Source of the DNA: Fimbriimonadaceae bacterium
GTDB lineage: Bacteria > Armatimonadota > Fimbriimonadia > Fimbriimonadales > Fimbriimonadaceae
Direction of reading: 5' to 3'
Assembly: GCA_019187105.1 (NCBI GenBank)
Contig: JABAQM010000001.1
Coordinates: forward strand, 1,426,001 to 1,490,000
DNA: 64,000 nucleotides
Part shown: piece after piece, positions 44,087-53,345 of the stretch
Layout: every line of letters starts with the position of its first letter
How positions within the stretch are numbered: the first letter of the stretch is position 1
Translations under genes and position numbers: made by a program
The notes under the pieces: generated by a model
What the model saw: the letters and a program-made list of their open reading frames with translations, nothing else
What the model was told of the DNA's origin: nothing
Database searches by the model: none

Positions 44087-45367
44087 CTACCGCTTCATGT
44101 TGAGCAGGTCCTGCAGCATTTCGTCAACAGTCGTGACGACGCGCGTGTTCGCCTGGAAGCCACGTTGAGTGACGATCAAGTCGGTGAACTCGGCACCAAT
44201 ATCGACGTTGGACTGCTCAAGGAAGCCCGCATTGATCGACCCGCGGCCACCTGTTCGGGGCGCACCGATGACGGGTATCCCTGAGTTGTCGGTATTGCGC
44301 CAAAGGTTGTTGCCTGTCCGCTCCAAGCCGCCCGGATTCGGGAAGATCGCCATACCGATTTGGCCCAGCGGCCGGGTCAGACCGTTCGTGAAGAGACCGG
44401 TGATAATGCCGTCGTTGCCGATCGTGAAGCCCTGAAGCGAACCGGGCGGGAAGCCGTTCTGGTCGCTCGGGTTGACCTGGGTCTCGGTCTTCAACTGGCC
44501 GATATTGGCAAAGTTGAGGTCGACTGGAAACGCGGGCGCACCACCGGCTGAAGCCGGAACCGTGACTCGCCCAAGAACCGTGCCATTGATGAGCTCGCCA
44601 TTGCTGTCGAAGTACAGCCGCTGGTTGGAACCCGTACTATAGTCGCCGATTCCTGTAGCCCCCTCCGTCGCCGTCCATCGCCACGAGGAAACCGCCCCGG
44701 GAGGCGGCGCACCCTCGGGAGGATCGGCCCGGTTGCTGAAGTTCACGGAAATGTCATGTGGGCCACCCAAGGTATCGAAGACGCGAACGGTCGTGCTCCA
44801 GCTTTCGGTCGGGCCGGCAAGGCCGTTTAGGTTTCCAGCAAAGTTGACTTGGGTGGTTACCTGAACCGCATTGAGCGCCCCAAGCGGGATCGTGATCGGC
44901 GACGCCGGCCCCAACGGGATGTTGTTGTCGATGCCTCCAAACGAGTCGGCGCTCCAGCCGATGACCCGTTCGCCGGTTGCTCGATGAACAAGTTGTCCGG
45001 CGGCGTCGAGGTCGAAGCCACCGTCCCGCGTGTAAGCCATGCGCTCACCGTTCGAAACGATAAAGTAGCCGTTGCCCTGGACGGCGATATCAGTCGGCCG
45101 GTTGGTCGCGTTCAACGACCCCTGTTCGATGTTCACGTCCGTGCCGGCAACGAGAACGCCCAGTCCGAACTGGATCGGGTTGGTGCCACCTCGCTCGGTC
45201 GTCGGACGAGAGGCGCCGCGAATCGTCTGGGCAAGCATGTCCTGGAACGTAACTCGGCTGCCTCGATAGGCGGTCGTGTTGACGTTGGCCAGGTTGTTGC
45301 CGATAACGTTCATTCGGGTCTGCTGAGCCTTGATGCTCGCAACACCCGCTAAGAGTGCTTGTAACAT
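44087..45367 (-). CDS. flgE: flagellar hook protein FlgE
   Basis: A 426-residue axial protein. The N-terminal rod motif LLAGVASIKAQQTRMNVIGNNLANVNT and the C-terminal LEQSNVDIGAEFTDLIVTQRGFQANTRVVTTVDEM (quoted in parts) are the paired flagellar rod/hook helices that form the coiled-coil core. A central variable domain with TRDGGFDLDAAGQLVH is as in FlgE/FlgF/FlgG. It is the major hook subunit. The start has GGAGGAG, and a terminator follows. It is last of the fliK-flgD-flgE unit. Confidence 0.9.
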   Translation of the reverse strand: MLQALLAGVASIKAQQTRMNVIGNNLANVNTTAYRGSRVTFQDMLAQTIRGASRPTTERGGTNPIQFGLGVLVAGTDVNIEQGSLNATNRPTDIAVQGNGYFIVSNGERMAYTRDGGFDLDAAGQLVHRATGERVIGWSADSFGGIDNNIPLGPASPITIPLGALNAVQVTTQVNFAGNLNGLAGPTESWSTTVRVFDTLGGPHDISVNFSNRADPPEGAPPPGAVSSWRWTATEGATGIGDYSTGSNQRLYFDSNGELINGTVLGRVTVPASAGGAPAFPVDLNFANIGQLKTETQVNPSDQNGFPPGSLQGFTIGNDGIITGLFTNGLTRPLGQIGMAIFPNPGGLERTGNNLWRNTDNSGIPVIGAPRTGGRGSINAGFLEQSNVDIGAEFTDLIVTQRGFQANTRVVTTVDEMLQDLLNMKR

Positions 45368-45482
45368 TTCTCCTCCACTACGGTCGTCGAGGTCACGGCC
45401 GAACTCATCCTTTCTGGATAGTTCGAGGAGTCCCGCTTGTGCGGTCCACTCGGTCGCCTTGCCTCTACTGGTTGTCGATGCG

Positions 45483-45860
45483 TTACACGATGACCGCGCT
45501 GTCGATGTTCGTGAAAACGTTTTCCTTCAAACGGTCTCGATCCACAGCCGTGATCACGGTCCGGTTTTTGACACTCACGACAAGCGCGATGTCATCGAGC
45601 ATGACCAGCGACTCCCTTGCGCCCTTTTCCGCCGCCTTGTCCACGCCTTGAATCACCCGTTCCCAGGCGTCGCGATCCAGTTCGATGTTTCGGCTGGAAA
45701 GGCGAGTCTTGGCATGGCCACTCAACTTGAGCCGGGCATCGAGGATCGAGTCGAACTCACCCGGCGGCAGCTTCGGCTGGCCGACTGGCGACGACGCGGT
45801 CCCAACCGACCGGTTGGTCAGCAGTCCTTGTACGTGCGGGTTCTGGATCGGAACGCTCAT
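45483..45860 (-). CDS. flagellar operon protein (Flg_new, TIGR02530-like)
   Basis: A 125-residue cytoplasmic protein. The pattern LSGHAKTRLSSRNIELDRD, then KAAEKGARESLVMLDDIALVVSVKNRTVITAVD, split here, matches a small family found between flgD and flgE in Firmicutes-type hook operons. Its role in hook or motor assembly is not known. The ATG at 45860 lies eight bases after the flgD end. A 115-base gap separates it from flgE. Its position between flgD and flgE supports the call. Confidence 0.8.
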   Translation of the reverse strand: MSVPIQNPHVQGLLTNRSVGTASSPVGQPKLPPGEFDSILDARLKLSGHAKTRLSSRNIELDRDAWERVIQGVDKAAEKGARESLVMLDDIALVVSVKNRTVITAVDRDRLKENVFTNIDSAVIV

Positions 45861-45867
45861 GGTTTTG

Positions 45868-46293
45868 CTAGCCCGAAACCTCTCGAACTGCCGACATGGG
45901 GACATCAACGATGCCGCCATCCGGCTCCTGAAGTCCGAGATACTGCTGGCCCTGGCGCACGGTTAGCTTCACGACCTTCCCGGACACGATGCCGTTCTCG
46001 CCGCCGCTACCGCTTTCGGTCATGGAGCGTAGCGCCGTCACGGTCTTGCCCATCAGCGCGCTCGCCTGGGTCATTTCCATAGAGTCACGCAGCTTGTCCA
46101 TGCCCTCGACTTGGCCAAGCTGTGCCATTTGCGCGAAGAAGTCGCGATCGCTCATTGGCTCCAGCGGGTTTTGGTTGGCCAACTGGACCGTAAGCAATCG
46201 AATGAACGTCGAGATGTCGAGCTCAGACTTCGGTTCGACGCGTGGCGTCTCCTTGTAAAAGCTCGTGTCGAGAGATTGAACTCGGTTTAGCAT
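45868..46293 (-). CDS. flgD: flagellar hook-capping protein FlgD
   Basis: A 141-residue protein. The segment ISTFIRLLTVQLANQNPLEPMSD is the hallmark N-terminal helix of hook assembly scaffolds, followed by AQMAQLGQVEGMDKLRDSM. It lacks the larger C-terminal Ig/FLG domains of E. coli FlgD (about 231 residues), so it is a short form. It should cap the growing hook so that FlgE subunits can add. It ends one base before fliK's stop, on the same strand. Confidence 0.92.
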   Translation of the reverse strand: MLNRVQSLDTSFYKETPRVEPKSELDISTFIRLLTVQLANQNPLEPMSDRDFFAQMAQLGQVEGMDKLRDSMEMTQASALMGKTVTALRSMTESGSGGENGIVSGKVVKLTVRQGQQYLGLQEPDGGIVDVPMSAVREVSG

Positions 46294-46294
46294 G

Positions 46295-47854
46295 TTAGAT
46301 CGTTAGGTCCAGTTGGCCAGACCAGCCTTCCCACCGGGCGTGCCTAGGCGGCGTCGGCTCCGTTTCCTGGCGAGTGAGTCGTGCGCCAACCATCTGCTGG
46401 AACTGCTGCTGAGCCTGTGGATCGGTTTGGCGAGAGTGTCCGTCCGTCCAGGACGAAGCACTCGGGTTATGAATGGTGAGGTTGGCAAGCTGGTGGCCCT
46501 TGGCCTCCACAACCGGCGCCAATAGGGGTCGGGAGGTCTCAAGCGCTCCCCTGACCGAATCGTTCGTTGCCGCGATCTCCGCCTCGACCCGGTTGCCGGT
46601 CGTTCGGACCGTAACCGTTATGCTGCCCAAATCCTCAGGGTGAAGCTGAATCTTGACTTGGCCGAACGGTCGCGACTCGATCAATCGCTCAATCGCCGCA
46701 GCCGCTCGCTCCACGATCACCTCACGGGTAGCAGCATCGAGTTTTCGCCCTGGTGAAAGTCGAATCGGTTCCTTTGCTTCGACCCGAACCGCATGAGCAG
46801 ATTCGGGCCTGATTGGAGCGGCATCCTCGATGGTGGCAGTCGGTTCCTCCTCATGCCGGACTTCCTGAATCTCGTTCAAATCCGGCGATGCTTTTGGCGT
46901 GCCCGTAGCGCGGGTGGTCGATGGCTTGGAGTCCTTGCCCATCGGGCCAGTAGCATCGGGAGTGTCGCCGCTCGCCTTTGGTTCAGAGACCGTCGGCTTC
47001 CGTTCAGCACTGGTCGGAATCGGTTCGTTTGCAGTGGACCGAGGCTTACTGTTCGTGACTTCTGGCCCGACAGTTTCCGCACTCTGCGCCACCGTCGGCG
47101 GATGCTTTGCCGGATCCACAATCACGGGTTTCCCAAGTTGCTGGGATCCCTCCGGACGTTGATCGGTAACCACTTCGGTCACCTTCGGCTGAACGGCCGG
47201 TAGCGCGGCGTTCGGCCGAGTATGGCTCAGCAACCGGTCGGGGCTTTCAGGGTCCGCCGTAGGGGGAGACGGTAAGGAAATCTCGACTTTTGTCGGGGTC
47301 AGCGCGCGCAGAACCTCGTCGGGCAATTCCTGATCGACCTGCCGCGGGCCGGCACCGCGCACCTCAACCAGCCGCTGTGGACCCACGGGCTGGGGTTCTG
47401 GATGGCCGGTAACGGCAGGAGCCGCTTCCGGACAGGCTGCTGTGATCGCCGGCTGAGCGATCGGCTGCGGCACGGAGACGGCTTTGGAAGCAGATGTGAG
47501 ATTGGGCAGGGGAGACGTTGCCACTGGAGTCGTGGTCGCGGGCACCCATTCCGATTTCCAGGTCAGAAGCGCGGCGAGCCAGTCCATGGCCGGCGTCGCC
47601 GGTGTGGTCTCCGAGTCGTCCGGTTCGATTCGCAGGGCAATCGGCCCATTTGCGAGTTCCTCGACTCCTAAATTGACCGCCAGGGCCAATTCGGGTGGCG
47701 ATTCACCGGGCGGCGCCAAGATTGCAAGCTGGGCTTGGAACAAGGCTGCATCGAATCCGACCTCAGTCGGGTTCGGCATGGCTTCCGCCGTTTCCGGAAT
47801 AGCCGCTTGCCCGCCCAAAAAGATGGTGGCGATGTTCATGCCGATTGAAATCAT
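46295..47854 (-). CDS. fliK: flagellar hook-length control protein FliK
   Basis: A 519-residue protein. The first 370 residues are Pro/Thr/Ala-rich and of low complexity, as in FliK rulers. The conserved C-terminal domain (about 375-470) has GQVKIQLHPEDLGSITVTVR and VEAEIAATNDSVRGAL, and ends QQQFQQM. It measures hook length and switches the export apparatus to late substrates. The upstream ATG (47854) and a second at 47839 are both possible; GGAGGAT precedes the first. It starts the hook unit, divergent from the HAD gene. Confidence 0.9.
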   Translation of the reverse strand: MISIGMNIATIFLGGQAAIPETAEAMPNPTEVGFDAALFQAQLAILAPPGESPPELALAVNLGVEELANGPIALRIEPDDSETTPATPAMDWLAALLTWKSEWVPATTTPVATSPLPNLTSASKAVSVPQPIAQPAITAACPEAAPAVTGHPEPQPVGPQRLVEVRGAGPRQVDQELPDEVLRALTPTKVEISLPSPPTADPESPDRLLSHTRPNAALPAVQPKVTEVVTDQRPEGSQQLGKPVIVDPAKHPPTVAQSAETVGPEVTNSKPRSTANEPIPTSAERKPTVSEPKASGDTPDATGPMGKDSKPSTTRATGTPKASPDLNEIQEVRHEEEPTATIEDAAPIRPESAHAVRVEAKEPIRLSPGRKLDAATREVIVERAAAAIERLIESRPFGQVKIQLHPEDLGSITVTVRTTGNRVEAEIAATNDSVRGALETSRPLLAPVVEAKGHQLANLTIHNPSASSWTDGHSRQTDPQAQQQFQQMVGARLTRQETEPTPPRHARWEGWSGQLDLTI

Positions 47855-47912
47855 CGGAGTCCGGATCCTCCGCGCTTAGGGTCGAAATTGCGGCAATATT
47901 GTCGCGATCTGT

Positions 47913-47918
47913 CATAAT
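47913..47918 (+). promoter_or_regulatory. -10-like box of the HAD gene
   Basis: CATAAT is followed by 10 bases and the ATG at 47929, with a possible TTGCGG 19 bases upstream. No ribosome-binding site. Confidence 0.4.
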
Positions 47919-47928
47919 TCGAGAAGCG

Positions 47929-48657
47929 ATGACCGTTCGGTCCGCCTCTTTTCCTTGCTGCGCAGTGCTTTTCGACATTGATGGCACGCTCGCGGATACG
48001 CTCGACACCCTCATTGCCGGACTCGGCGATGGATACAAGTTCGCCAGCGGCATTCGCCCATCGGACGATGAGATCAAGTCCACAATCGGCACTCCGTTAC
48101 GTCAGCAAATGAATCTCTTCAGAGCGGAGCCCCTACCAGCCGACAAGCTGGCAGAGGCAGTGGCATACACGATCGAACGGTTCCATTTCCACGCTGGCAT
48201 GAGCCGCCTGTTCGAACCGGCCGTCGAGGCCCTTCGGTACTGCCATCGCCAGGGAATCCCCTGTGCCTTGGTCACCAGCAAGAGCCGACCCGAGTTGGAT
48301 CGCTTCTACACCAAGTTTCCGTTGCGAGACCTCGCCGTCGCTGATGTATGCGCCGACGATGTGTCCGCACCAAAGCCTAATCCAGAGAGCGCCTTTTTGG
48401 CATGCCGCAAGCTCGGCGTGCAACCCACTTCTGCCGTCTGGATGATCGGCGATTCTGTTTTTGACATCCGCTGCGGACGCGCGGCTGGCCTATCCACCGT
48501 CGCCGTCACCTATGGCGCAGGCAAGGCCCCCGAATTGCGTGCGGAGCAGCCCGACATCGTTCTCGATGAACCCCAAGATCTGCTGGAATTTGTCCAGCGA
48601 CAGTTTGATCCATCCCTATGCCTAGAAAGCCAAAATCCGAAGTTAACGCCGACCTAA
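47929..48657 (+). CDS. HAD-superfamily phosphatase
   Basis: A 242-residue hydrolase, phosphoglycolate-phosphatase-like. The nucleophile is in FDIDGTLADT; the next motifs are ALVTSKSR (Ser/Thr), KPNP (Lys) and WMIGDSVFDIRCGRAAG (acidic motif IV). A helical cap lies between. Substrates of this group include phosphoglycolate and pyrophosphate; specificity is unknown. The ATG at 47929 is chosen because of the motif position. Its end overlaps the following large gene by 40 bases. Confidence 0.88.
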   Translation: MTVRSASFPCCAVLFDIDGTLADTLDTLIAGLGDGYKFASGIRPSDDEIKSTIGTPLRQQMNLFRAEPLPADKLAEAVAYTIERFHFHAGMSRLFEPAVEALRYCHRQGIPCALVTSKSRPELDRFYTKFPLRDLAVADVCADDVSAPKPNPESAFLACRKLGVQPTSAVWMIGDSVFDIRCGRAAGLSTVAVTYGAGKAPELRAEQPDIVLDEPQDLLEFVQRQFDPSLCLESQNPKLTPT

Positions 48658-51600
48658 ACCTCCCGACCGAGAAGACACCGGAAAAACCGAAACGCATCTC
48701 TCGTGCCGCAAAGGCGGTCGTCACTCCAGAGGTCGTCCTCGAACCGCCTGCGAAATCGTCTCGACGCTCGCGCACCAAGGCGGCACCAAAGGAGCCCACC
48801 AAGGTCGAAGCCAATGCCAAAGCCACCGTCAAAAAGACCGCGCCTAAGCCAAGGGCCGCAAAGTCAGGGCCGCCGGCAAAGTCGACTGTCGCAACGCCGG
48901 TCGACGAAGATATGCTGGTGCCGATCTGGCGGCCAGTTTCCAGAGCCAATGCGCCTGAAGTAGAGGCCGCAGAGCTAACGGTCGGACCGATAGCGCCCCG
49001 CCGATCGCGAAAGGCGCGGGGAGTGGCGGCCGCCCGGCCCGCAGCCGAGCAGCCAGCCGCAGAATTGGAACCGATGGACATCGCCGTCGAGTTCCGGTCC
49101 GCCGGCGACCGGGCCGAACCTACTCGGGACCGTAAGCGCCGACGACGTGGACGCAGAGGCGAGGAGGAGGCGGCATCCGCTGGAAGCGAGGCTCCCATTG
49201 CCGTTGCGCCACCGACGACGCCACAGGCGCCGGAAGCCGTGCCCATTCCCGACGATGCGCCTCGCATCGTGGAGGTCCATGGCCAACCGGTGATCTACCG
49301 CGAGGGTCGCGTGATTCCTCCGCAATTCTTCTTTGGCGCCTCGCTCGATAGCAAGCGAGCAAACAACGTATTTGACGAGATTCGGCTCGCCACCGAAAGC
49401 GGCATCGACCTCTTCATCCATCTCGTCGATCTCACTGTTGATCCGGACTCGGTTGACGATGCCGTTTCCTTCGCCGGTTACCTACTCAAGAAGACGGTGG
49501 AGATCAATCCAAACGCGCTCGTCGCCTTCAGAACCGTATTCCAAGCACCCAAGGGGTGGGACCGTACTTACCCTCATGCCAAATTTACGATCGAAACCGG
49601 CGGATTGGCCGAGCCGAGCGTTTGCGACGATGCTTTCTGGAAAGTGGCTGAGGATTGCTTGGCGGACTTTATTCACAAGCTTCGGATGCTCGACACCAAC
49701 CGGCACGTCCTTGGCATTCATTTGGAGCGCGGGGAGTGGTTCTTTGCCGACGGCTGGGGATACGACACCTCGATTGCGGCGCACGAGAAGTTCCGGGATT
49801 GGGTCAAGATGCGGTACCGCGACGATATCGTCGCTCTTCGCGCCGCATGGTACGACGGAAGCGTCCAATTCCAAACGGTTTCGGTACCGGAATATGGCGC
49901 GGAATACCGTCAGGGCGAACAGTTCGTCCGAATGGGTCGCAAAGCCCGCTGCTGGGTCGACTACCACCTTTTCCTGAGCGATACCACGGTCGAACGGATC
50001 GGCAAGCTGGCCAACACGGTCAAGAAAGCCTCCGAAGGCTACTACCTTGCCGGCGTGAGCTATGGCTACACGTTTGAATGGTCGCATCCCGGAAGCGGTC
50101 ACCTTTCCCTCGGAAAGCTCCTTCGCAACCGCGACGTCGACTTCATCGCCGGGCCGCCAAGCTACAAGAACCGGGAGCCCGGTGGTGTGGCGGCGTTCCC
50201 CTGCCCCATCGATAGTTTCGCGATCAACCAGAAGCTCTATATCAGCGAGGAGGACTTCAAAACTCCGATCAGCGGCCTGCAGGAGCCTGACGACTTCAAT
50301 CCCGTCATGAAAACGCCGCAGGCGCTCGACAGCGTGCATTGGCGTGGCGCCGGCGCAGCGCTTGCCCACTCGTCCGGTGTCTGCTGGATGGACCTCTGGG
50401 GCAACGGATGGCTCAACACGAGGGGAATCTGGCAGCGAGCTTCGAAGATCCGGCAGTCGATGATCAGCCGTCTCGCGGTCGATCCCCAAGAACCTGACGT
50501 TGCGGTGTTCATCGACGAACGCTCCCTTGCCTATCTCGTCGATCAAACCGCGTTTGCCCTTCTCGTGCAGAACGTCAGGGAGTCGATTTTGCGAAGCGGT
50601 CTGTCGGCGGGCTTCTATCTTCTTTCGGACCTCGCCCATCGGGAACGATTCCCGGAAAGCAAGCTCTACGTCTTCATGAACGCCTGGGACATTCGTCCCG
50701 AAGTTCGCAGTGCTATCAAATCGCGCCTCCAGCGAGACGACAAGGTTCTGTTTTGGCTTTATACAGCGGGACTGTTCGATGGCGGACGAGATGCGCTGGA
50801 GCGGGTACGAGAAGTAACGGGCATCCCCCTTCGCAAGCAGCCGTTCGGCAGCAAGCCCGGCTCGACCGTTCTCAATCGAAGGAACCCGCTTTGCGAGGCG
50901 GTGCCAGAGAAGCTCTTGGCCGCGGGTGGCCAGTTGGAGCCGAGCTATTTCGCCATCCCTGAAGAGTCCACGGTGCTTGCGGAATACACCCAGTCAGGGC
51001 TGCCGTCTTTCGTCATGCGAAACTTCGTCGGCGACGCCGGAATGTGGAAGTCGGTGTTCCTTGGAGAGCCAATTGTAACGCCGGCCCTCTTCCGCGCCCT
51101 TGGACAGATGGCCCACGCTCATGTGTGGTCGTTTATGGACGATCTCGTCCACGTAAGGCCCCCCTTCCTTACGATCCACTGCAGAGGTACGGGAAACCGG
51201 ACGATTACACTGCCTAACAAATGGTCTGCATACAATCTGGTGACCGAACAATGGGCCACGGTTGATTCCACGCACCTTTCAATCCAGGCGATCGATGGCA
51301 CAACCCACCACTTCCTGATCGGTACCCAATCCGATATCGAAGTGATCCTCAGCCAAGACCCCGAAAGCCTCTTGCGAATGGAGGAAGCACCGCCGAAGCC
51401 TGACAACACGCTAAGCCTCGACTCGATCCACTTCGACGTTCCAATCATGAAGCTCGACGAGTGGATGGAGGAATCCTGGTCCGAAGATCTTGCCGACGAC
51501 CTCTTGTTGAAGCCCAGCCAGTTCGATTTCGACATTGCACCTGAAGACCGGAGCGATAAGTCGCGAACGAAGCGCAGTGATCGTGGCAAGGGGCGTCGCC

Positions 51601-51680
51601 GCCAGGGCGCCGCTACCGGCAAGAGCGTTCCCAGCGATGGAGACCTCGAGGTGAACGTGGTCTTCCGCAAGAGAAGCTGA
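48618..51680 (+). CDS. large glycosidase-like protein with basic tails
   Basis: A 1020-residue protein. The first 215 residues are Lys/Ala/Pro-rich, histone-H1-like, with KRRRRGRRG at 173-181. From about 235 to 900 the sequence looks like a clan-A TIM barrel plus beta domains, like beta-galactosidases of GH42 type (QFFFGASLDSKR; LGIHLERGEWFFADGWGYD; HWRGAGAALAHSSGVCWMDLW), though the catalytic Glu pair is not certain. A second basic tail (about 975-1000) follows. No signal peptide is present, so it is cytoplasmic. It overlaps the HAD gene and is coupled to era. Enzyme activity is unproven. Confidence 0.6.
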   Translation: MPRKPKSEVNADLNLPTEKTPEKPKRISRAAKAVVTPEVVLEPPAKSSRRSRTKAAPKEPTKVEANAKATVKKTAPKPRAAKSGPPAKSTVATPVDEDMLVPIWRPVSRANAPEVEAAELTVGPIAPRRSRKARGVAAARPAAEQPAAELEPMDIAVEFRSAGDRAEPTRDRKRRRRGRRGEEEAASAGSEAPIAVAPPTTPQAPEAVPIPDDAPRIVEVHGQPVIYREGRVIPPQFFFGASLDSKRANNVFDEIRLATESGIDLFIHLVDLTVDPDSVDDAVSFAGYLLKKTVEINPNALVAFRTVFQAPKGWDRTYPHAKFTIETGGLAEPSVCDDAFWKVAEDCLADFIHKLRMLDTNRHVLGIHLERGEWFFADGWGYDTSIAAHEKFRDWVKMRYRDDIVALRAAWYDGSVQFQTVSVPEYGAEYRQGEQFVRMGRKARCWVDYHLFLSDTTVERIGKLANTVKKASEGYYLAGVSYGYTFEWSHPGSGHLSLGKLLRNRDVDFIAGPPSYKNREPGGVAAFPCPIDSFAINQKLYISEEDFKTPISGLQEPDDFNPVMKTPQALDSVHWRGAGAALAHSSGVCWMDLWGNGWLNTRGIWQRASKIRQSMISRLAVDPQEPDVAVFIDERSLAYLVDQTAFALLVQNVRESILRSGLSAGFYLLSDLAHRERFPESKLYVFMNAWDIRPEVRSAIKSRLQRDDKVLFWLYTAGLFDGGRDALERVREVTGIPLRKQPFGSKPGSTVLNRRNPLCEAVPEKLLAAGGQLEPSYFAIPEESTVLAEYTQSGLPSFVMRNFVGDAGMWKSVFLGEPIVTPALFRALGQMAHAHVWSFMDDLVHVRPPFLTIHCRGTGNRTITLPNKWSAYNLVTEQWATVDSTHLSIQAIDGTTHHFLIGTQSDIEVILSQDPESLLRMEEAPPKPDNTLSLDSIHFDVPIMKLDEWMEESWSEDLADDLLLKPSQFDFDIAPEDRSDKSRTKRSDRGKGRRRQGAATGKSVPSDGDLEVNVVFRKRS

Positions 51681-52585
51681 TGTCCTATCGCGCCGGGTAC
51701 GTCGCTCTTATTGGGAAGCCGAATGTCGGCAAAAGCACGCTGTTGAACGCGGTGGTTGGGCAAAAACTCGCGATCGTCAGCGACAAGCCCCAAACGACTC
51801 GACGTCGACTCCTCGGCATTGCCACCATGCCGGAAGGCCAAATCGTGTTTATCGACACTCCCGGCCTCCATGACGCTCACACGCGGCTCGGCAAGCTGAT
51901 GAACGAGTCGATTCGCGAATCGCTTGCCGGCATCGACTTGGTGCTTGTCGTCGTGGATGGATCGAAGCGTCCCGACGACAAAGACGAAGCCGTTGCGAAG
52001 CTTCTCGCGGCGGCAGGCATTCTTGGCGGTTCGATGCCGGTCATCGTGTGCATGAATAAGATGGACAAGCTCCTTCCAAACGACGTCATTCCCAACGTCG
52101 AAGCCTATGGCCGGCTCTTCCAGACCGAGTCGTATATGATGACCAGTCTCATCAAAGAGCGGAACATCGACAAGCTGGTCGAAATGGTATTAGCCAACCT
52201 TCCGGAGCAGGAACCACTTTTCGAGGAAGATTGGATCACGAACGAGCCCATGCGGAACCTCGCCGCTGAGTTCATTCGAGAGGAAGTGCTGAAGCGGACC
52301 CGGCAAGAATTGCCTCACGCAGTGGCTACGCTCATCGAAGAGTGGGAAGAAGATCCAGAGGGCGACCTCGTCCGCATCAATGCCTCTATCATCGTTGAAA
52401 AAGAGAGCCAGAAGCCGATCATCATCGGTCAACGGGGGCAGATGATCAAGGAGATCGGCACCAAAGCTCGCCAAGAGATCGAAAGCCTTATTGGAAAGCG
52501 GGTCTTTCTCGAGCTCTTCGTGAAAGTCCGTAGCGAGTGGCGCCAGAATCCGCGCATGCTTCGTGATCTCGAATACACCCAGTAG
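51680..52585 (+). CDS. era: GTPase Era
   Basis: A 301-residue ribosome-assembly GTPase. G1 GKPNVGKST, switch DKPQTTRRR, G3 FIDTPGLHD and G4 NKMD are present; the C-terminal KH domain shows IIIGQRGQMIKEIGTKARQ. It binds 16S rRNA 3' end during 30S maturation. The ATG overlaps the upstream TGA by one base, so it depends on translation of the large glycosidase-like gene. That pairing is unusual; era commonly follows ybeY or cdd. A secreted barrel gene follows after 29 bases. Confidence 0.96.
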   Translation: MSYRAGYVALIGKPNVGKSTLLNAVVGQKLAIVSDKPQTTRRRLLGIATMPEGQIVFIDTPGLHDAHTRLGKLMNESIRESLAGIDLVLVVVDGSKRPDDKDEAVAKLLAAAGILGGSMPVIVCMNKMDKLLPNDVIPNVEAYGRLFQTESYMMTSLIKERNIDKLVEMVLANLPEQEPLFEEDWITNEPMRNLAAEFIREEVLKRTRQELPHAVATLIEEWEEDPEGDLVRINASIIVEKESQKPIIIGQRGQMIKEIGTKARQEIESLIGKRVFLELFVKVRSEWRQNPRMLRDLEYTQ

Positions 52586-52614
52586 AAACTTAACCTATGC
52601 TAAGATAATTAGCA

Positions 52615-53343
52615 ATGGCTTTGTGCTGCTTCGCTGCTTACCTCGTGGTCGCTGTCGCCTTGGCGGAGCATGACGAGCCGATTATCACCGATCGGCCAGA
52701 CTTCACCGAGTCCGCGGTCGTTGTGAGAAGGGGCAGGCTCCAGATCGAAAACGGCGTGACCTGGGACGATGACAATGGTCAGCGCTCCGCCCAGTTTTCC
52801 GAGTCGTTGGTTCGCTACGGTGTGGCCGATCGCTTTGAAGCCCGACTTGAAATCCCAAACTGGGTGGCTGTAACCGAAGGTTCGGGTTGGGGGCCGACCG
52901 CGGTCGGCTTTAAATGGCAGGTCGGACCCACCGCGACTGGCTTCGATGCGGCTTGGATCGCGATGCTGGGGATCCCGTCAGGGAGCATAGACCACGGCAT
53001 TCGCCGAGTTGAGCCCAGCCTTAGTTTCTGCCTTTCCAGGGATCTCGGAGAGCGATTATCCGTTGCAGGGATGATCAACTTGACCTGGCCCGCAGCCGAT
53101 ACCGCTCGAACCGCAGAATTCGGACCAACGATTTCGTTCGCGTATTCCTTGGCTGAGAAGCTGGGCGCCTTTTTGGAATACGCCGGCACTTTTGCCGAGC
53201 GAGCCCAACCGGAGAACCTGCTCCATTTGGGCTTGACTTATCAGCCCCAACGCAACCTTCAGTGGGACGTTCACGCAGCCGTTCGCCTCGACCGGGGCAC
53301 GCGCCGGACCCTCTTTGGCCTTGGGCTCTCGTATCGGTTTTAG
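52615..53343 (+). CDS. outer-membrane beta-barrel (transporter family)
   Basis: A 242-residue exported protein with a signal-like N-terminus (CCFAAYLVVAVALAEHDE). ITDRPDFTESAVVVRRGRLQ and many alternating strands resemble the MetA-pathway phenol-degradation/outer-membrane transporter family. The C-terminus ends in Phe (SYRF), as bacterial outer-membrane proteins recognised by BamA do. It suggests a diderm cell. The cargo is unknown. It is 29 bases after era on the same strand and convergent with the DapA-family gene. Confidence 0.7.
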   Translation: MALCCFAAYLVVAVALAEHDEPIITDRPDFTESAVVVRRGRLQIENGVTWDDDNGQRSAQFSESLVRYGVADRFEARLEIPNWVAVTEGSGWGPTAVGFKWQVGPTATGFDAAWIAMLGIPSGSIDHGIRRVEPSLSFCLSRDLGERLSVAGMINLTWPAADTARTAEFGPTISFAYSLAEKLGAFLEYAGTFAERAQPENLLHLGLTYQPQRNLQWDVHAAVRLDRGTRRTLFGLGLSYRF

Positions 53344-53345
53344 GC

